This document shows, piece by piece, positions 34,340-42,407 of a stretch of DNA of 64,000 bases (positions within the stretch are counted from its first letter, which is position 1; each line of letters starts with the position of its first letter). Below the pieces are notes generated by a model, which was not told where the DNA came from, ran no database searches, and worked only from the letters and a program-made list of their open reading frames with translations. Origin of the DNA: Chloroflexota bacterium. GTDB taxonomy: Bacteria; Chloroflexota; Anaerolineae; Anaerolineales; Villigracilaceae. Both the position numbers and the translations under genes were made by a program. The stretch lies in the NCBI GenBank assembly GCA_016234485.1, contig JACRBL010000067.1, positions 1 to 64,000 of the forward strand. Reading direction: 5' to 3'.

Positions 34340-34801
34340 TCAGCGCAACTTCAACACCGCCAACACCTCGTCGCCGATCATCGCGCCCGTTTCCGCGAAC
34401 CCGCAATTGGCATATAGTTTTCTCGCCACATCATTTTCCGGCTCATAACTGATTCCGACTTCCTTTACACGCGCATCGGTGCGAAAAATCTCCAGCATTT
34501 TCTCCATCCCAAAACGGCCAAACCCCTGGCCTTGGAACTTTTCATCCACCATCAGGCGGGTGATAAAAGCCTGCCGCGCGGGATGCGCGAGATTCAACCC
34601 ATACATCAAAAATCCGACGGGCGTATCATTATCGTAGATTCCAAAAGCAAGGTAGTCCCAATGACCTTCGAAATCGAACCCGAACTGCGACTCGGCAATC
34701 GAATACAAATTCGACGCGACAAATTCCTTCTGCGCCTCGTGAACATCCAACTTGATCAGCGCGCGCCAATTGGCTTTGTCAACAGGGCGGATCTCAGGCA
34801 T
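34340..34801 (-). CDS. GNAT family N-acetyltransferase (BltD/diamine acetyltransferase-like)
   Basis: 153 residues. The acetyl-CoA site is seen in RLMVDEKFQGQGFGRFGMEKMLE (about 81-103; the Q-x-x-G-x-G/A loop is QGQGFGR) and the ENDVARKLYANCGFAETG end motif (about 121-138). The N-terminus with EAQKEFVASNLYSIAESQ resembles BltD/PaiA-type enzymes that acetylate polyamines, so a polyamine substrate is possible but not shown. Its ATG overlaps the hisS stop by eight bases, so the two are translationally coupled. tRNA-His lies 64 bases downstream on the same strand. Confidence 0.88.
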   Translation of the reverse strand: MPEIRPVDKANWRALIKLDVHEAQKEFVASNLYSIAESQFGFDFEGHWDYLAFGIYDNDTPVGFLMYGLNLAHPARQAFITRLMVDEKFQGQGFGRFGMEKMLEIFRTDARVKEVGISYEPENDVARKLYANCGFAETGAMIGDEVLAVLKLR

Positions 34802-36071
34802 TCAACATCAACTCCCGAATTTTCTCCACCGCCGCATCGCGCGTGACGTTGACCTGCTCGCCCGTCCGCAGACTTTTTACCGCCACTTGACCGTTCGCCG
34901 CCTCTTCGGGACCAATCGTCAGCGCGACCTTCATCTTCATTTTGTCCGCGAATTTAAATTGCTTCGGCAATTTGGCAGGTTCGGGATAGACCATCGCGTT
35001 GATGCCTGCGCGGCGTAACTCCGTCGCGAGCGAGAGGGACTGCAATCGCAGGTTCTCGTCGAACACCGTCACCAACACCAAAGCGGGGCTGGGCTGGAAT
35101 TCGGGGACGAGTCCCGCTTCTTGCAGGATGATGCCGATCACCACGTCGCCCATCGCGAAACCGACAGCGGGGAGAGGCTGTCCGCCCACATCCGCGAGCA
35201 GGTTATCGTAGCGTCCACCACCGAGGATAGCGCGCCTCACCGAGCCACTCATGTCGAAGGCCTCGAAGACCGTCCCCGTGTAGTACAACAATCCGCGCAC
35301 AATGTTGGGATCAAACTTGACGTACTCTTTCACGCCCAACGCATCAAGCGCAGCGAACAAGCGGACGAGTTCCGCGCTTTCTTTCCACAGTTCATAGTTA
35401 CCGAGAATGGCTTTCAATCCATCGAGCTGACTCTGGGTCAGGCCGATTTCGAGCGCGTACGCGTCCCATTTATCCGCGTCCATTTTGGAGCGGCGATCCA
35501 CGAGATTAGACACGTCCATTCGTTTTTCGGGGGGGACGCCGAGCGCGTCGAATTGAGAAATCATCAGTTTGCGATTATTCACCGAAACAGTCGCCCGCTC
35601 CGGGGTAAGTCCGACCGAGCGCAGGAAGGTAGCCGCGACCGAGATCAGTTCCGCGTCCGCTTCAGGGGAGTCCGCGCCGAGCAAGTCAATGTTCCACTGG
35701 AAGAATTCGCGCGAGCGTCCCTTCTGTGGCGACTCGTAGCGCCAGAACGGGCCGAACGACCACCAGCGCACGGGGAAGGTCAATTCGCCCTGTTTGGCCG
35801 CGATCATGCGCGCCAGCGATGGCGTGAGTTCGGGGCGGAGAGTCACTTCGTCACCGCCGCGATCGGTGAAGACGAAGGATTGCTTCTTGACGAGTTCCTC
35901 GCCCGATTTGGCCGCGTAGAGGCTGATGGGTTCGATGTAGGGCGCGTCCCATTCCACGTAACCGAAGGCCTGCGAGGCTGCGCGCACCTTGTCGTTAATG
36001 AAGTTGCGCAGGGCCATCTGCTCGGGGTAGAATTCGCGCGTCCCTTTGACGGGTTGGATTTTTACGGACAT
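34794..36071 (-). CDS. hisS: Histidyl-tRNA synthetase
   Basis: 425 residues, class II synthetase. N-terminal VKGTREFYPEQMALRNFI is the HisRS start. Motif 2 is in FRYESPQKGRSREFFQWNIDLLG (about 110-132), with the TLRPELTPSLARM segment (about 78-90). The second His-specific region RGLLYYTGTVFEAFD (about 259-273) is present, and the motif 3 region reads LPAVGFAMGDVVIGIIL. That motif lacks the usual Arg but matches a known HisRS subgroup with GFGxGD. The C-terminal anticodon-binding domain spans about 330-425. It sits in one unit with a GNAT gene and its own cognate tRNA-His. Confidence 0.95.
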   Translation of the reverse strand: MSVKIQPVKGTREFYPEQMALRNFINDKVRAASQAFGYVEWDAPYIEPISLYAAKSGEELVKKQSFVFTDRGGDEVTLRPELTPSLARMIAAKQGELTFPVRWWSFGPFWRYESPQKGRSREFFQWNIDLLGADSPEADAELISVAATFLRSVGLTPERATVSVNNRKLMISQFDALGVPPEKRMDVSNLVDRRSKMDADKWDAYALEIGLTQSQLDGLKAILGNYELWKESAELVRLFAALDALGVKEYVKFDPNIVRGLLYYTGTVFEAFDMSGSVRRAILGGGRYDNLLADVGGQPLPAVGFAMGDVVIGIILQEAGLVPEFQPSPALVLVTVFDENLRLQSLSLATELRRAGINAMVYPEPAKLPKQFKFADKMKMKVALTIGPEEAANGQVAVKSLRTGEQVNVTRDAAVEKIRELMLNA

Positions 36072-36082
36072 GGTTGCTCCAA

Positions 36083-36185
36083 TATGGTCTCGACACCTGC
36101 ACTTGCGTGCTGGTGCAAGTGTACAGCGGCGGTGGTCGAGTAGCGCAAGTTGCGTACCGAGACCCGCCGCCTACTCGACCAGCAT
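36083..36185. repeat. Compound palindromic element (GGTCTCGAC / GTCGAGTAG type)
   Basis: TGGTCGAGTAG and CTACTCGACCA lie inverted about 35 bases apart, and a shorter hairpin (GCACTTGC...GTGCAAGTG) precedes them. GGTCTCGACA arms recur near 11860. It fills the gap between hisS and the next divergent gene. Confidence 0.55.
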
Positions 36186-36217
36186 CAAAATTCAATCGCT
36201 GAATTTTAACGCAATTT

Positions 36218-36226
36218 TGGTATAAT
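36218..36226 (+). promoter_or_regulatory. Extended -10 promoter element
   Basis: TGGTATAAT, a TG-n-TATAAT extended -10 box, lies 28 bases before the ATG of the next membrane protein in an AT-rich context. No -35 box is needed or evident. Confidence 0.5.
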
Positions 36227-36253
36227 TTTCGCGAGACAGGAAAAGAGGTTGAA

Positions 36254-36589
36254 ATGAACTCTCGCGCTGTTCAGGTCACTCGGATCTTTTTTTACATCCT
36301 GGCCGCTCTGTGGCTGGCGGTCAGCATCGGATATATCGGCCAGAGCGATGGCCGCGTTTTCTTTTATGCGATCGCGGCGTTAATGTTCCTCAGCATTTTC
36401 GTTTTCATCCTGCTGGGAATGAACATCACCAAAAAGCCAGCGTATTGGATCGGCGTCGCGTTTCTCGGCCTCTGCATCATCCTGACCATTTTCGATCAGT
36501 TCGGCCTTGCCGATCTCATCGCGATCATCCTCTTCGCCATTCCGCTTGTCATCATGCTCACAAAACGGAAAGAATTTCTCGCGGCGTAA
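36254..36589 (+). CDS. Four-helix membrane protein, function unknown
   Basis: 111 residues and nearly all membrane: helices at about 10-28, 36-54, 62-78 and 84-103, with a short basic end (TKRKEFLAA). No motif or family is recognised. It starts with ATG after AGAGGTTG and is followed by a probable methyltransferase 45 bases on; whether they form an operon is unclear. Confidence 0.7.
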   Translation: MNSRAVQVTRIFFYILAALWLAVSIGYIGQSDGRVFFYAIAALMFLSIFVFILLGMNITKKPAYWIGVAFLGLCIILTIFDQFGLADLIAIILFAIPLVIMLTKRKEFLAA

Positions 36590-36634
36590 CGCGAAGGCGG
36601 GTTGCCAACCCGCCCCACATCTCAAGGAGACTTC

Positions 36635-37435
36635 ATGGAAATCAACTATCAGGAAACCAGCAAAGATCTGCTCACCCGCATTGACATTCACGAAAAATAC
36701 GGCTCGGCCAATATTGACGTTTGGACGAATGAACTGCTCCAAACCAAACCTGGAATGAATATTCTCGACGTTGGTTGCGGCGCGGGAAAACTGTGCTTCC
36801 TGTTCGACGATTATACTAAAGGCGCGGCCAAAATCACGGGCGGCGATTTTTCAGAAGAATTGCTAGAAAAGGCGCGCGCCAAAAACGCCCAACGCGGCTC
36901 GAAGGTGGACTTCCAATTCCTGGACTTCAACAAGCCCTTCGCCTTCGCGGACGGGACGTTTGACCTGTGCACCTCAGCCTTCGCCATCTACTACGCCTCC
37001 GATCTGGACTTTACGTTTGGCGAGGCCCACCGCGTCCTCGTTCCTGGCGGACGGCTCTTTGTTTCGGGACCGCTTCCCGAAAACAAGCAGATGTTCTACG
37101 ACATCATAAAAGAGGCCACGAACGCGACCATCCCGCCCATGCCTGGCTCCAGCCGCTTTAAGGGCGACATCTTCAACACGATCAGCAGAATCTTTGCCAA
37201 GACCGAACTACACAAATTCGAGAACCACCTCACCTTCCCCGAAGTCGCGCCTTTCATTGACTACGTCCGCGCCTCGTTGAGCGAAGACCGCAAACTGTGG
37301 ACATCCATGTTCAACGGCAAGGACGAGTACGAAGCGCTGATCGGCAAGATCGAAGCAGTCGCGAAGAAATGGTTCGACCGCGATGGGAAACTGGTGATGA
37401 CGAAGGTCGTTGGCGGAATTTTGGCAACCAAATAG
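36635..37435 (+). CDS. Class I SAM-dependent methyltransferase
   Basis: 266 residues from the ATG at 36635, which follows AAGGAG. The SAM-binding motif I is NILDVGCGAGKLCFLFD (about 36-52), motif II GGDFSEELLEKAR (about 65-77), and motif IV FDLCTSAFAIYYASD (about 103-117), followed by RVLVPGGRLFVSGP (about 130-143). This is the Methyltransf_11/ubiE-like type. The substrate is not recognisable and there is no pathway context. Confidence 0.88.
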   Translation: MEINYQETSKDLLTRIDIHEKYGSANIDVWTNELLQTKPGMNILDVGCGAGKLCFLFDDYTKGAAKITGGDFSEELLEKARAKNAQRGSKVDFQFLDFNKPFAFADGTFDLCTSAFAIYYASDLDFTFGEAHRVLVPGGRLFVSGPLPENKQMFYDIIKEATNATIPPMPGSSRFKGDIFNTISRIFAKTELHKFENHLTFPEVAPFIDYVRASLSEDRKLWTSMFNGKDEYEALIGKIEAVAKKWFDRDGKLVMTKVVGGILATK

Positions 37436-37442
37436 CTTTTAC

Positions 37443-37531
37443 CGTCATTGCGAGGGCGTACCCGCCCGAAGCAATCTCCTCCATTGCGCGGGGATTGCTT
37501 CGTCGGGAAAACCACCCTCCTCGCAATGACG
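37443..37531. repeat. CGTCATTGCGAGG palindromic element
   Basis: CGTCATTGCGAGG (37443-37455) is inverted at 37519-37531. Inner CGAAGCAATC/GATTGCTTCG arms add to the fold. This is a palindrome type found widely in Chloroflexi and deltaproteobacteria. Its right end abuts the GGAG used by the next gene. Confidence 0.85.
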
Positions 37532-37541
37532 CGGAGATGAA

Positions 37542-38174
37542 ATGAACTTCTTCGGCAAACGCGTTCTCTTCCTCGGCGCGCACCCAGATGATATCGAGCT
37601 GGGATGCGGCGGCCTTTTGCATCACATCGCCAAGCAGACGGATGTCCTGTGCGTTACGCTCTCGGACAACCAGAAGAATCCCGACCTGCATAACGTGGTG
37701 GACGAGCACCTTCGCTCGATGGCGATCCTCGGCGTTCCCAGGGAAAGCATCGTCCTTGGGCCGTTCACCACCCGCATCTTTCCCGACGCGCGGCAGGAAA
37801 TTTTGGAATATTTCCTCAAACTCCGCAAGGATTTCAAGCCCGACCTGATTTTCGTCCATTCGAACAAGGACGTGCATCAAGACCATCTCACCATGACAGA
37901 TGAAGCCCTGCGCGCTTATCGCGGCATCACCGTGCTGGGATTTGACGTGGTGCGTTCCTCCTACGGCTTCTTCCCCCACTTCATCGTGGAAATGTCCGAG
38001 GAAGATGTGAACAAAAAGATCGAAGCGCTCTCGCAATACGAAACCTACCGCGACCGCTACTACTTCAACGCCGAATTGACGCGCTCCATCATGGTACGTC
38101 ACGGCGCGTTGGCGGAATGTCCCTTCGCGGAGGGGTTTGATATTTTGAGGATTGTGGGGAAGTTTGAGAAATAA
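37542..38174 (+). CDS. PIG-L family deacetylase
   Basis: 210 residues. The zinc motif AHPDD (14-18) after VLFLG and a second HQDH (about 108-111, in VHSNKDVHQDHL) are the signatures of LmbE/PIG-L N-deacetylases, which remove acetyl from N-acetyl-glucosaminyl-type groups in thiol, glycan or antibiotic pathways. The start ATG follows GGAG at the end of a palindromic element. No pathway partner is near, so the substrate is open. Confidence 0.9.
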   Translation: MNFFGKRVLFLGAHPDDIELGCGGLLHHIAKQTDVLCVTLSDNQKNPDLHNVVDEHLRSMAILGVPRESIVLGPFTTRIFPDARQEILEYFLKLRKDFKPDLIFVHSNKDVHQDHLTMTDEALRAYRGITVLGFDVVRSSYGFFPHFIVEMSEEDVNKKIEALSQYETYRDRYYFNAELTRSIMVRHGALAECPFAEGFDILRIVGKFEK

Positions 38175-38291
38175 TCTTTGGCAACACGCTCTGATGTCTT
38201 TGGGAGCGCTTCAGCAGGGATGAATACCCACGCCAAGCGAGGTGGCTATGGATTACTTGGTACGGCAAATAGTAGGAGAATATTCAGCAGA

Positions 38292-38711
38292 ATGAGAAAT
38301 TTGAAGATCGCTGAAACTCTGGTTCTAGGAACTATCTGTTGGTCAATTGGGTTTTCATTCCCATTAGCCGTGGTTAATATTCTCATTCCAAAATATGCGG
38401 CTGCAATCTCATTCGCGTTCGGTGCGTTCTTTATAGAGCGTGAAACGAGGAAACGAAAGGGACAACGTGTCTATCCGCTGATTTCCTGGTTTTTATTGTC
38501 CATACTGACTGTGCTTATAACATATGGATTAACGTCAGGAATCTGCTCACTGGCATTAATATGGTCGGTATCACAAAAATATTGCTTCAAGGAACTTTAT
38601 GGCGAATTAGCGGTGATTGAAGGGGTGATGCTAATGCTTCCATGGCTTTTCCTTTTATTTATGTTTCTTTGGTACAGGGTTGTTTTTAGGAAAAAATATT
38701 TCCCGGAATAG
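38292..38711 (+). CDS. Small membrane protein, function unknown
   Basis: 139 residues if the ATG at 38292 is used; AGGAG is 13 bases upstream. The frame stays open back to 38178 but the extra stretch looks non-coding. Hydrophobic segments are at about 8-45, 65-90 and 108-130, with a basic end (RKKYFPE). The gene is clearly richer in A and T than its neighbours, suggesting recent acquisition or relaxed constraint. No family recognised. Confidence 0.5.
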   Translation: MRNLKIAETLVLGTICWSIGFSFPLAVVNILIPKYAAAISFAFGAFFIERETRKRKGQRVYPLISWFLLSILTVLITYGLTSGICSLALIWSVSQKYCFKELYGELAVIEGVMLMLPWLFLLFMFLWYRVVFRKKYFPE

Positions 38712-38795
38712 TTATCGATTTTTCATTTAGACATTCCTGACAGCGCGGATACCATGATATAAAATACCAATCAAACCCTTTTACTGGAGTCAATC

Positions 38796-39305
38796 ATGAA
38801 TTACGAGATTCTGTTTAAAGAATTGAAGAACAGCACAGAAGTGATCCGTTCCCTGCTGACGGGGATTTCACAGGAAGAAGCGCAGATCAAGCCAACTCCT
38901 GAGGCGTGGTCTATCCTTGAAGTGACTTGTCATCTCTTCGACGAGGAGCGCGAAGACTTTCGCGAGCATTTGGATTTCATCCTTCATCGCCAGAACGAAG
39001 AGTGGCACGTCATCCATCCCAAAGAATGGGTGACGGAGAGGAAATACAACGAGCAGAGTTTCGCGGAGATGCGGGAGAGGTTCTTTGCCGAGCGATTGAA
39101 GTCTTTGGAGTGGCTCAAGGGATTGGCGGATACGGATTGGGAAACAACGTACACATCTGAATACGGTTCGGTTTCGGCAGGAGAGATGTTCGCCTGCTGG
39201 GTCGCGCACGATAACCTGCACATCCGTCAACTGGTGGAGTTGCGGCGGGCATATATCGAACGGATCACCCAACCCTACCCCATCGGTTACGCGGGAGATT
39301 GGTAA
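38796..39305 (+). CDS. DinB family protein
   Basis: 169 residues in a four-helix DinB/YfiT-like fold. The three metal-ligand histidines are visible in EVTCHLFDEE (His46), AHDNLHIRQL (His138 and His142). EAWSILEVTCHL is the standard first motif. Family members bind nickel or zinc and include thiol transferases, but most are uncharacterised. TGGAG precedes the ATG. It has its own small unit. Confidence 0.85.
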   Translation: MNYEILFKELKNSTEVIRSLLTGISQEEAQIKPTPEAWSILEVTCHLFDEEREDFREHLDFILHRQNEEWHVIHPKEWVTERKYNEQSFAEMRERFFAERLKSLEWLKGLADTDWETTYTSEYGSVSAGEMFACWVAHDNLHIRQLVELRRAYIERITQPYPIGYAGDW

Positions 39306-39367
39306 GTTGGTAAGCGAAGGTAACATAAGTTACAGAGGCGCGAGCGTCTCTCGGCTAAAATCAACTC

Positions 39368-40147
39368 ATGCGAATCTTGGCGATCATTTCTGGCGAATAT
39401 GGCATCCGTCATGTGGACAACGTCCGCAAACACGCGCCCGAAGGGTGGACAATCGAATCGTGGAAAGCGCCCGCGGCCTTTCCGCTCATCATGGATTACC
39501 CCGAAGATTTTCTGCCGAAGGGTTTCGCGCCCGCAGACTTGATCCTTTCGTTCGCGGAGAGCAAGTCGGTGGCGGAACTCATCCCTGAGATCGCGGGGAT
39601 GACGGGCGCGCGCGGCGTGATCGTCGCGGTGGACAATGAAGCCTGGCTCCCGCGCGGGCTGGCGCGTCAATTGACGGGATGGCTGGCGCGCATGAACGTG
39701 GCCTGCGCGACGCCCAAGCCGCTCTGCTCGCTGACCGAACGCGATTACAAAGTGACGCGTCGCGAGCGCGAGGCGTACGAGAGCGAAATCATCGCGGAGT
39801 TCGCGAGACATTTCGGCCAGCCCGATATCCGTCTCAGCGTGGATGAGGCTTCCCGAACGGTATCCCGCGCGGAGGTCCGCGTGGACGCGGTGTGCGGGTG
39901 TGCGCGTCACGTCGCGGAGAAGTTGATCGGTCTGAATGTGGATGAAGTCGAGGAGCGCGCGGGGTTGTTCCATCATCATTTCCCCTGTTTGGCGAGCATG
40001 GTCAAGTTGAACGATTACAATCACGACACGTTGATGCACGAATCGGGACATCTGTTGCAGGAAAATCTCGCCGAGCAGTTGAAACCGTTTGTGCAGAAAA
40101 AATACATCACCCCTGGAACGAAAAGCGAAGGAGAATTTAATGGCTAA
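39368..40147 (+). CDS. DUF166 family protein
   Basis: 259 residues. The start MRILAIISGEYGIRHVDNVRKHAPEGW and the CGCARHVAEKLIG segment (about 178-190) with a late HHHFPCLASM (about 204-213) fit DUF166, a family mostly from methanogens and some bacteria, often near one-carbon genes. The Cys residues may bind a metal or cluster. A TAAAAT box lies seven bases before the ATG and no ribosome-binding site is seen, so translation may be leaderless. Its stop overlaps the next gene by eight bases. Confidence 0.7.
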   Translation: MRILAIISGEYGIRHVDNVRKHAPEGWTIESWKAPAAFPLIMDYPEDFLPKGFAPADLILSFAESKSVAELIPEIAGMTGARGVIVAVDNEAWLPRGLARQLTGWLARMNVACATPKPLCSLTERDYKVTRREREAYESEIIAEFARHFGQPDIRLSVDEASRTVSRAEVRVDAVCGCARHVAEKLIGLNVDEVEERAGLFHHHFPCLASMVKLNDYNHDTLMHESGHLLQENLAEQLKPFVQKKYITPGTKSEGEFNG

Positions 40148-40418
40148 ATATCGCGTGACTTATTGGAAGGAAATCCCCACGTCGTTTGCGGTCGAAGGCG
40201 ATGGGCGGACGGTGAAGAAACAACTCTCTCAGAAGATCCAAAACCTGATTGATGCGTACGCGATGTCGCTTGGGTTGACTTCGACCGAGGATTACAGCGC
40301 GCAGTATCGCCGCGGCGCCTGGACGGAACGCGAGGGCGCGCCCGATGAGGTGGCCGAGGCGTTGTTGGCAGAACTGGAAGCGGAGTTTGGGAAGTTTCCG
40401 ATTCCGAAACGGGGGTAA
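40140..40418 (+). CDS. Virulence-factor-domain small protein (PF13769 type)
   Basis: 92 residues starting MAKYRVTYWKEIPTSFAVEG, with GRTVKKQLSQKIQNLIDAYAMSLGLTSTEDY and an acidic end. This matches the short proteins annotated virulence factor, whose function is unknown despite the name. It overlaps the DUF166 stop codon (ATGGCTAA), so the two are coupled and probably work together. GGAG upstream supports the start. A link to one-carbon metabolism is a guess. Confidence 0.7.
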   Translation: MAKYRVTYWKEIPTSFAVEGDGRTVKKQLSQKIQNLIDAYAMSLGLTSTEDYSAQYRRGAWTEREGAPDEVAEALLAELEAEFGKFPIPKRG

Positions 40419-40436
40419 ACGCCAACCGAAAAAAGA

Positions 40437-40464
40437 TTGACATTCCAGCGTTACATAGTATAAA
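40437..40464 (+). promoter_or_regulatory. Promoter of speD-speE
   Basis: TTGACA (40437-40442), 16 bases, TATAAA (40459-40464). Transcription would begin near 40471, directly before the structured leader. Confidence 0.75.
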
Positions 40465-40480
40465 TATCCCCAACTAGAGT

Positions 40481-40571
40481 CTATTCGAGAACTATCTCAT
40501 CTGTCGCGCAAGGACACATCTTGCGGGTGGCGTGAGATAACGAGCAAGACGTTCTCGGATAGGTTCTTTTT
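40481..40571 (+). ncRNA. Structured leader RNA of speD, candidate attenuator or riboswitch
   Basis: P1 is 12 bp (40481-40492 with 40551-40562), P2 7 bp (40493-40499 with 40533-40539), P3 6 bp CGCAAG (40507-40512) with CTTGCG (40520-40525). The 11 bases on the 3' side of P2 are unpaired. A TTCTTTTT run follows P1, so the whole acts as a terminator-like hairpin. It lies between promoter and ribosome-binding site of the polyamine genes. I do not recognise the fold as a known riboswitch class. Confidence 0.6.
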
Positions 40572-40595
40572 ATATTTTAACACCTGGAGGTGTGA

Positions 40596-40979
40596 GTGAA
40601 CGCGACTTTGAAATTGGGAGAGCATTACATTTTTGATCTCTCCAACTGCAACCATGAGATTCTCATGGATAGCGAGGGAGCCTACTCGCTGTTTGCACAA
40701 GCCGTCCGTGAAAGCGGTTTGACGGTTGTGGATGAGGGCTTCTACAAGTTTAGCCCCCACGGCTTTACCTGTTTTTTGCTCCTCGCAGAGTCGCATGCAA
40801 GTTTGCATGCCTGGCCTGAATACGGATATTGCGCCATTGACCTGTTTACCTGCGCGATCGGCAAAGACCTTTTGCCGTTGATCCAGCGCATCAAGGAACT
40901 GCTCGGCGCCGACAATTTCACGCTCCGCAAACTCGACCGCGATGCCGAGATCGAAACACGCATCCCCATCGCGGTGTAA
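40596..40979 (+). CDS. speD: S-adenosylmethionine decarboxylase proenzyme
   Basis: 127 residues, the size of the short bacterial/archaeal class. The enzyme self-cleaves to make a pyruvoyl group and decarboxylates SAM for polyamine synthesis. Cleavage is expected before the Ser of LAESHASLHAWPEYGY (Ser66), with the conserved His and a downstream Cys in DLFTC. The start is GTG at 40596, five bases after GGAGG. speE follows one base after the stop, so the two form one operon. Confidence 0.95.
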   Translation: MNATLKLGEHYIFDLSNCNHEILMDSEGAYSLFAQAVRESGLTVVDEGFYKFSPHGFTCFLLLAESHASLHAWPEYGYCAIDLFTCAIGKDLLPLIQRIKELLGADNFTLRKLDRDAEIETRIPIAV

Positions 40980-40980
40980 C

Positions 40981-41808
40981 ATGAGCATTTGGTTTACAGA
41001 AGAACTGCACCCCTACTATCGCAAGGGCATTCGCGTCAAACGCGTGCTGGCCGATGAACAAACCCAATACCAGCATTTGCAAGTTGTCGAAACGGAGTTC
41101 TTCGGCAACGCGCTCATTCTAGACGGTATCATCCAACTGACGGAACGCGACAATATGGGTTACCACGAGATGCTCGTCCACGCGCCAATGCTGGCGGTGG
41201 ACAATCCCAAGCGCGTGTTGATCGTCGGCGGCGGCGATGGCGGATCGCTCCAACAAGCCCTGCGATATCCTTCGGTGGAAGAAGTTGTCGTGTGCGAATT
41301 GGATCAGCGCGTAGTGGACCTCTCCCGCGAACATTTCGCTTCCTTCGGGGACCCTTGGGCGGACCCTCGTGCCAAGCTACTCATTCGGGACGCGTTCGCC
41401 TATCTCGAGGAGAATCCTGGCCGCTTCGATGTGATCGTCTCCGACACCACTGACCCCATCGGCATGGCAGAGCGCCTCTTTTCGGATGAGTTCTACCAAC
41501 TGATGGTACGCGCCTTGACTCCTGGCGGCGCGGCCGCCACCCAATGCGAACAGCCCTACTTCGACACCGAGTTGATCAAGCAGATCTACAAATCCGCCAA
41601 AGCGCTGACGAAAAATCCCGCCTACTACTACGCCAACATCCCCACCTACCCCGGCGGTGGCATCGGCTTCATGTATGTTTCCGACACGCCGTGGACGGAA
41701 GGCCTGAAAACGGCTTATCCGCCTGGCGTAAACAACTATCTCAACCCAGAGATTCACAAGGCCGCGTTTGCCCTGCCAGAGTTCTTCCGAAGAGAGTTGC
41801 AAGGTTAA
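40981..41808 (+). CDS. speE: Polyamine aminopropyltransferase (spermidine synthase)
   Basis: 275 residues. It transfers the aminopropyl group of decarboxylated SAM to putrescine. The SAM site is VLIVGGGDGGSLQQALRYPSVEEVVVCELD (about 80-109). The catalytic Asp is in IVSDTTDPIGMAERLF (about 154-169), where most family members read DSTDP. N-terminal WFTEELHPYYRKGIRVKRVL and YHEMLVHAPM are standard. Translation is probably coupled to speD. No agmatinase or arginine decarboxylase is nearby. Confidence 0.95.
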   Translation: MSIWFTEELHPYYRKGIRVKRVLADEQTQYQHLQVVETEFFGNALILDGIIQLTERDNMGYHEMLVHAPMLAVDNPKRVLIVGGGDGGSLQQALRYPSVEEVVVCELDQRVVDLSREHFASFGDPWADPRAKLLIRDAFAYLEENPGRFDVIVSDTTDPIGMAERLFSDEFYQLMVRALTPGGAAATQCEQPYFDTELIKQIYKSAKALTKNPAYYYANIPTYPGGGIGFMYVSDTPWTEGLKTAYPPGVNNYLNPEIHKAAFALPEFFRRELQG

Positions 41809-41813
41809 AGCAC

Positions 41814-41842
41814 AGGTCACGCTTGAAGCGTGACCTATTTTT
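41814..41842 (+). terminator. Intrinsic terminator after speE
   Basis: AGGTCACGCT (41814-41823) pairs with AGCGTGACCT (41827-41836) and runs into ATTTTTA. Confidence 0.9.
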
Positions 41843-41908
41843 ATTCGTCAAAGACGTCCATTTGACCTCTTGCAAAAGTCAAAATGTTCGTGATCAGAAT
41901 TATTCCCT

Positions 41909-41982
41909 CACCCCAATTTTGATGCCTTTTTATTCCGACGACTTCCCCCTCTCCCGTTGGGAGAGGGCAGGGTGAGGGTGTT
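41909..41982. repeat. Dispersed palindromic element (CCCTCACCCC / GGGTGAGGGTG)
   Basis: CCCTCACCCC at the left and GGGAGAGGGCAGGGTGAGGG at the right, with CCCCCTCTCCCGTTGGGAGAGGG as a nested hairpin. Same family as those at 3041, 7299, 22257 and 50351. Confidence 0.7.
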
Positions 41983-42045
41983 TGACCAAAAATCATGAAA
42001 ATCCAATAGAAGGCGTCAACGTGGATTACTTATGCAAGAGGTACA

Positions 42046-42393
42046 TTATTCTTTTGGGATTCCCACTTGTAGCATGTCGTTCACCACGCGGACGGGATAC
42101 GCGGGGATGTCCACCACGGCGGGCATTTGCATCACCTTCCCCGTGCGGATGTCAAACTCCGCGCCGTGACGCGGACAGACAACGTTGAAGCCTTCGAGGT
42201 CGCCATCGCCCAGCGGACCGTCATCGTGCGTGCAGACATCGCCAATGGCGAAGAACTGTCCCGCGATGTTGAAGATGACGATCGGGCGGTCGCCCACGTC
42301 CACGAAGAGGCGCTGGCCATTGGGGAGTTCGGTGGCGGGGGCGATTTCGATGAAATCCAAGTTGTCGGTTGGTTGATTAGTGTAGTTGTACAT
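42046..42393 (-). CDS. Rieske-type ferredoxin (last gene of the suf operon)
   Basis: 115 residues with one Rieske [2Fe-2S] site: CTH (about 54-56) and CPRHGAEFD (about 74-82). Small Rieske ferredoxins of this kind are common as final genes in suf operons of Gram-positive and Chloroflexi genomes; an electron donor role in cluster assembly is suspected. It follows sufU by 14 bases on the minus strand. Confidence 0.92.
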   Translation of the reverse strand: MYNYTNQPTDNLDFIEIAPATELPNGQRLFVDVGDRPIVIFNIAGQFFAIGDVCTHDDGPLGDGDLEGFNVVCPRHGAEFDIRTGKVMQMPAVVDIPAYPVRVVNDMLQVGIPKE

Positions 42394-42407
42394 GGGGGAA
42401 AACGTTT

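Noticed and set aside
34794..36071. HisRS lacking motif 3 arginine as a sign of a defective synthetase
   Set aside because: The sequence GFAMGDVVI matches a known HisRS subgroup with GFGxGD at this place. All His-specific regions and motif 2 are intact, and tRNA-His is adjacent.
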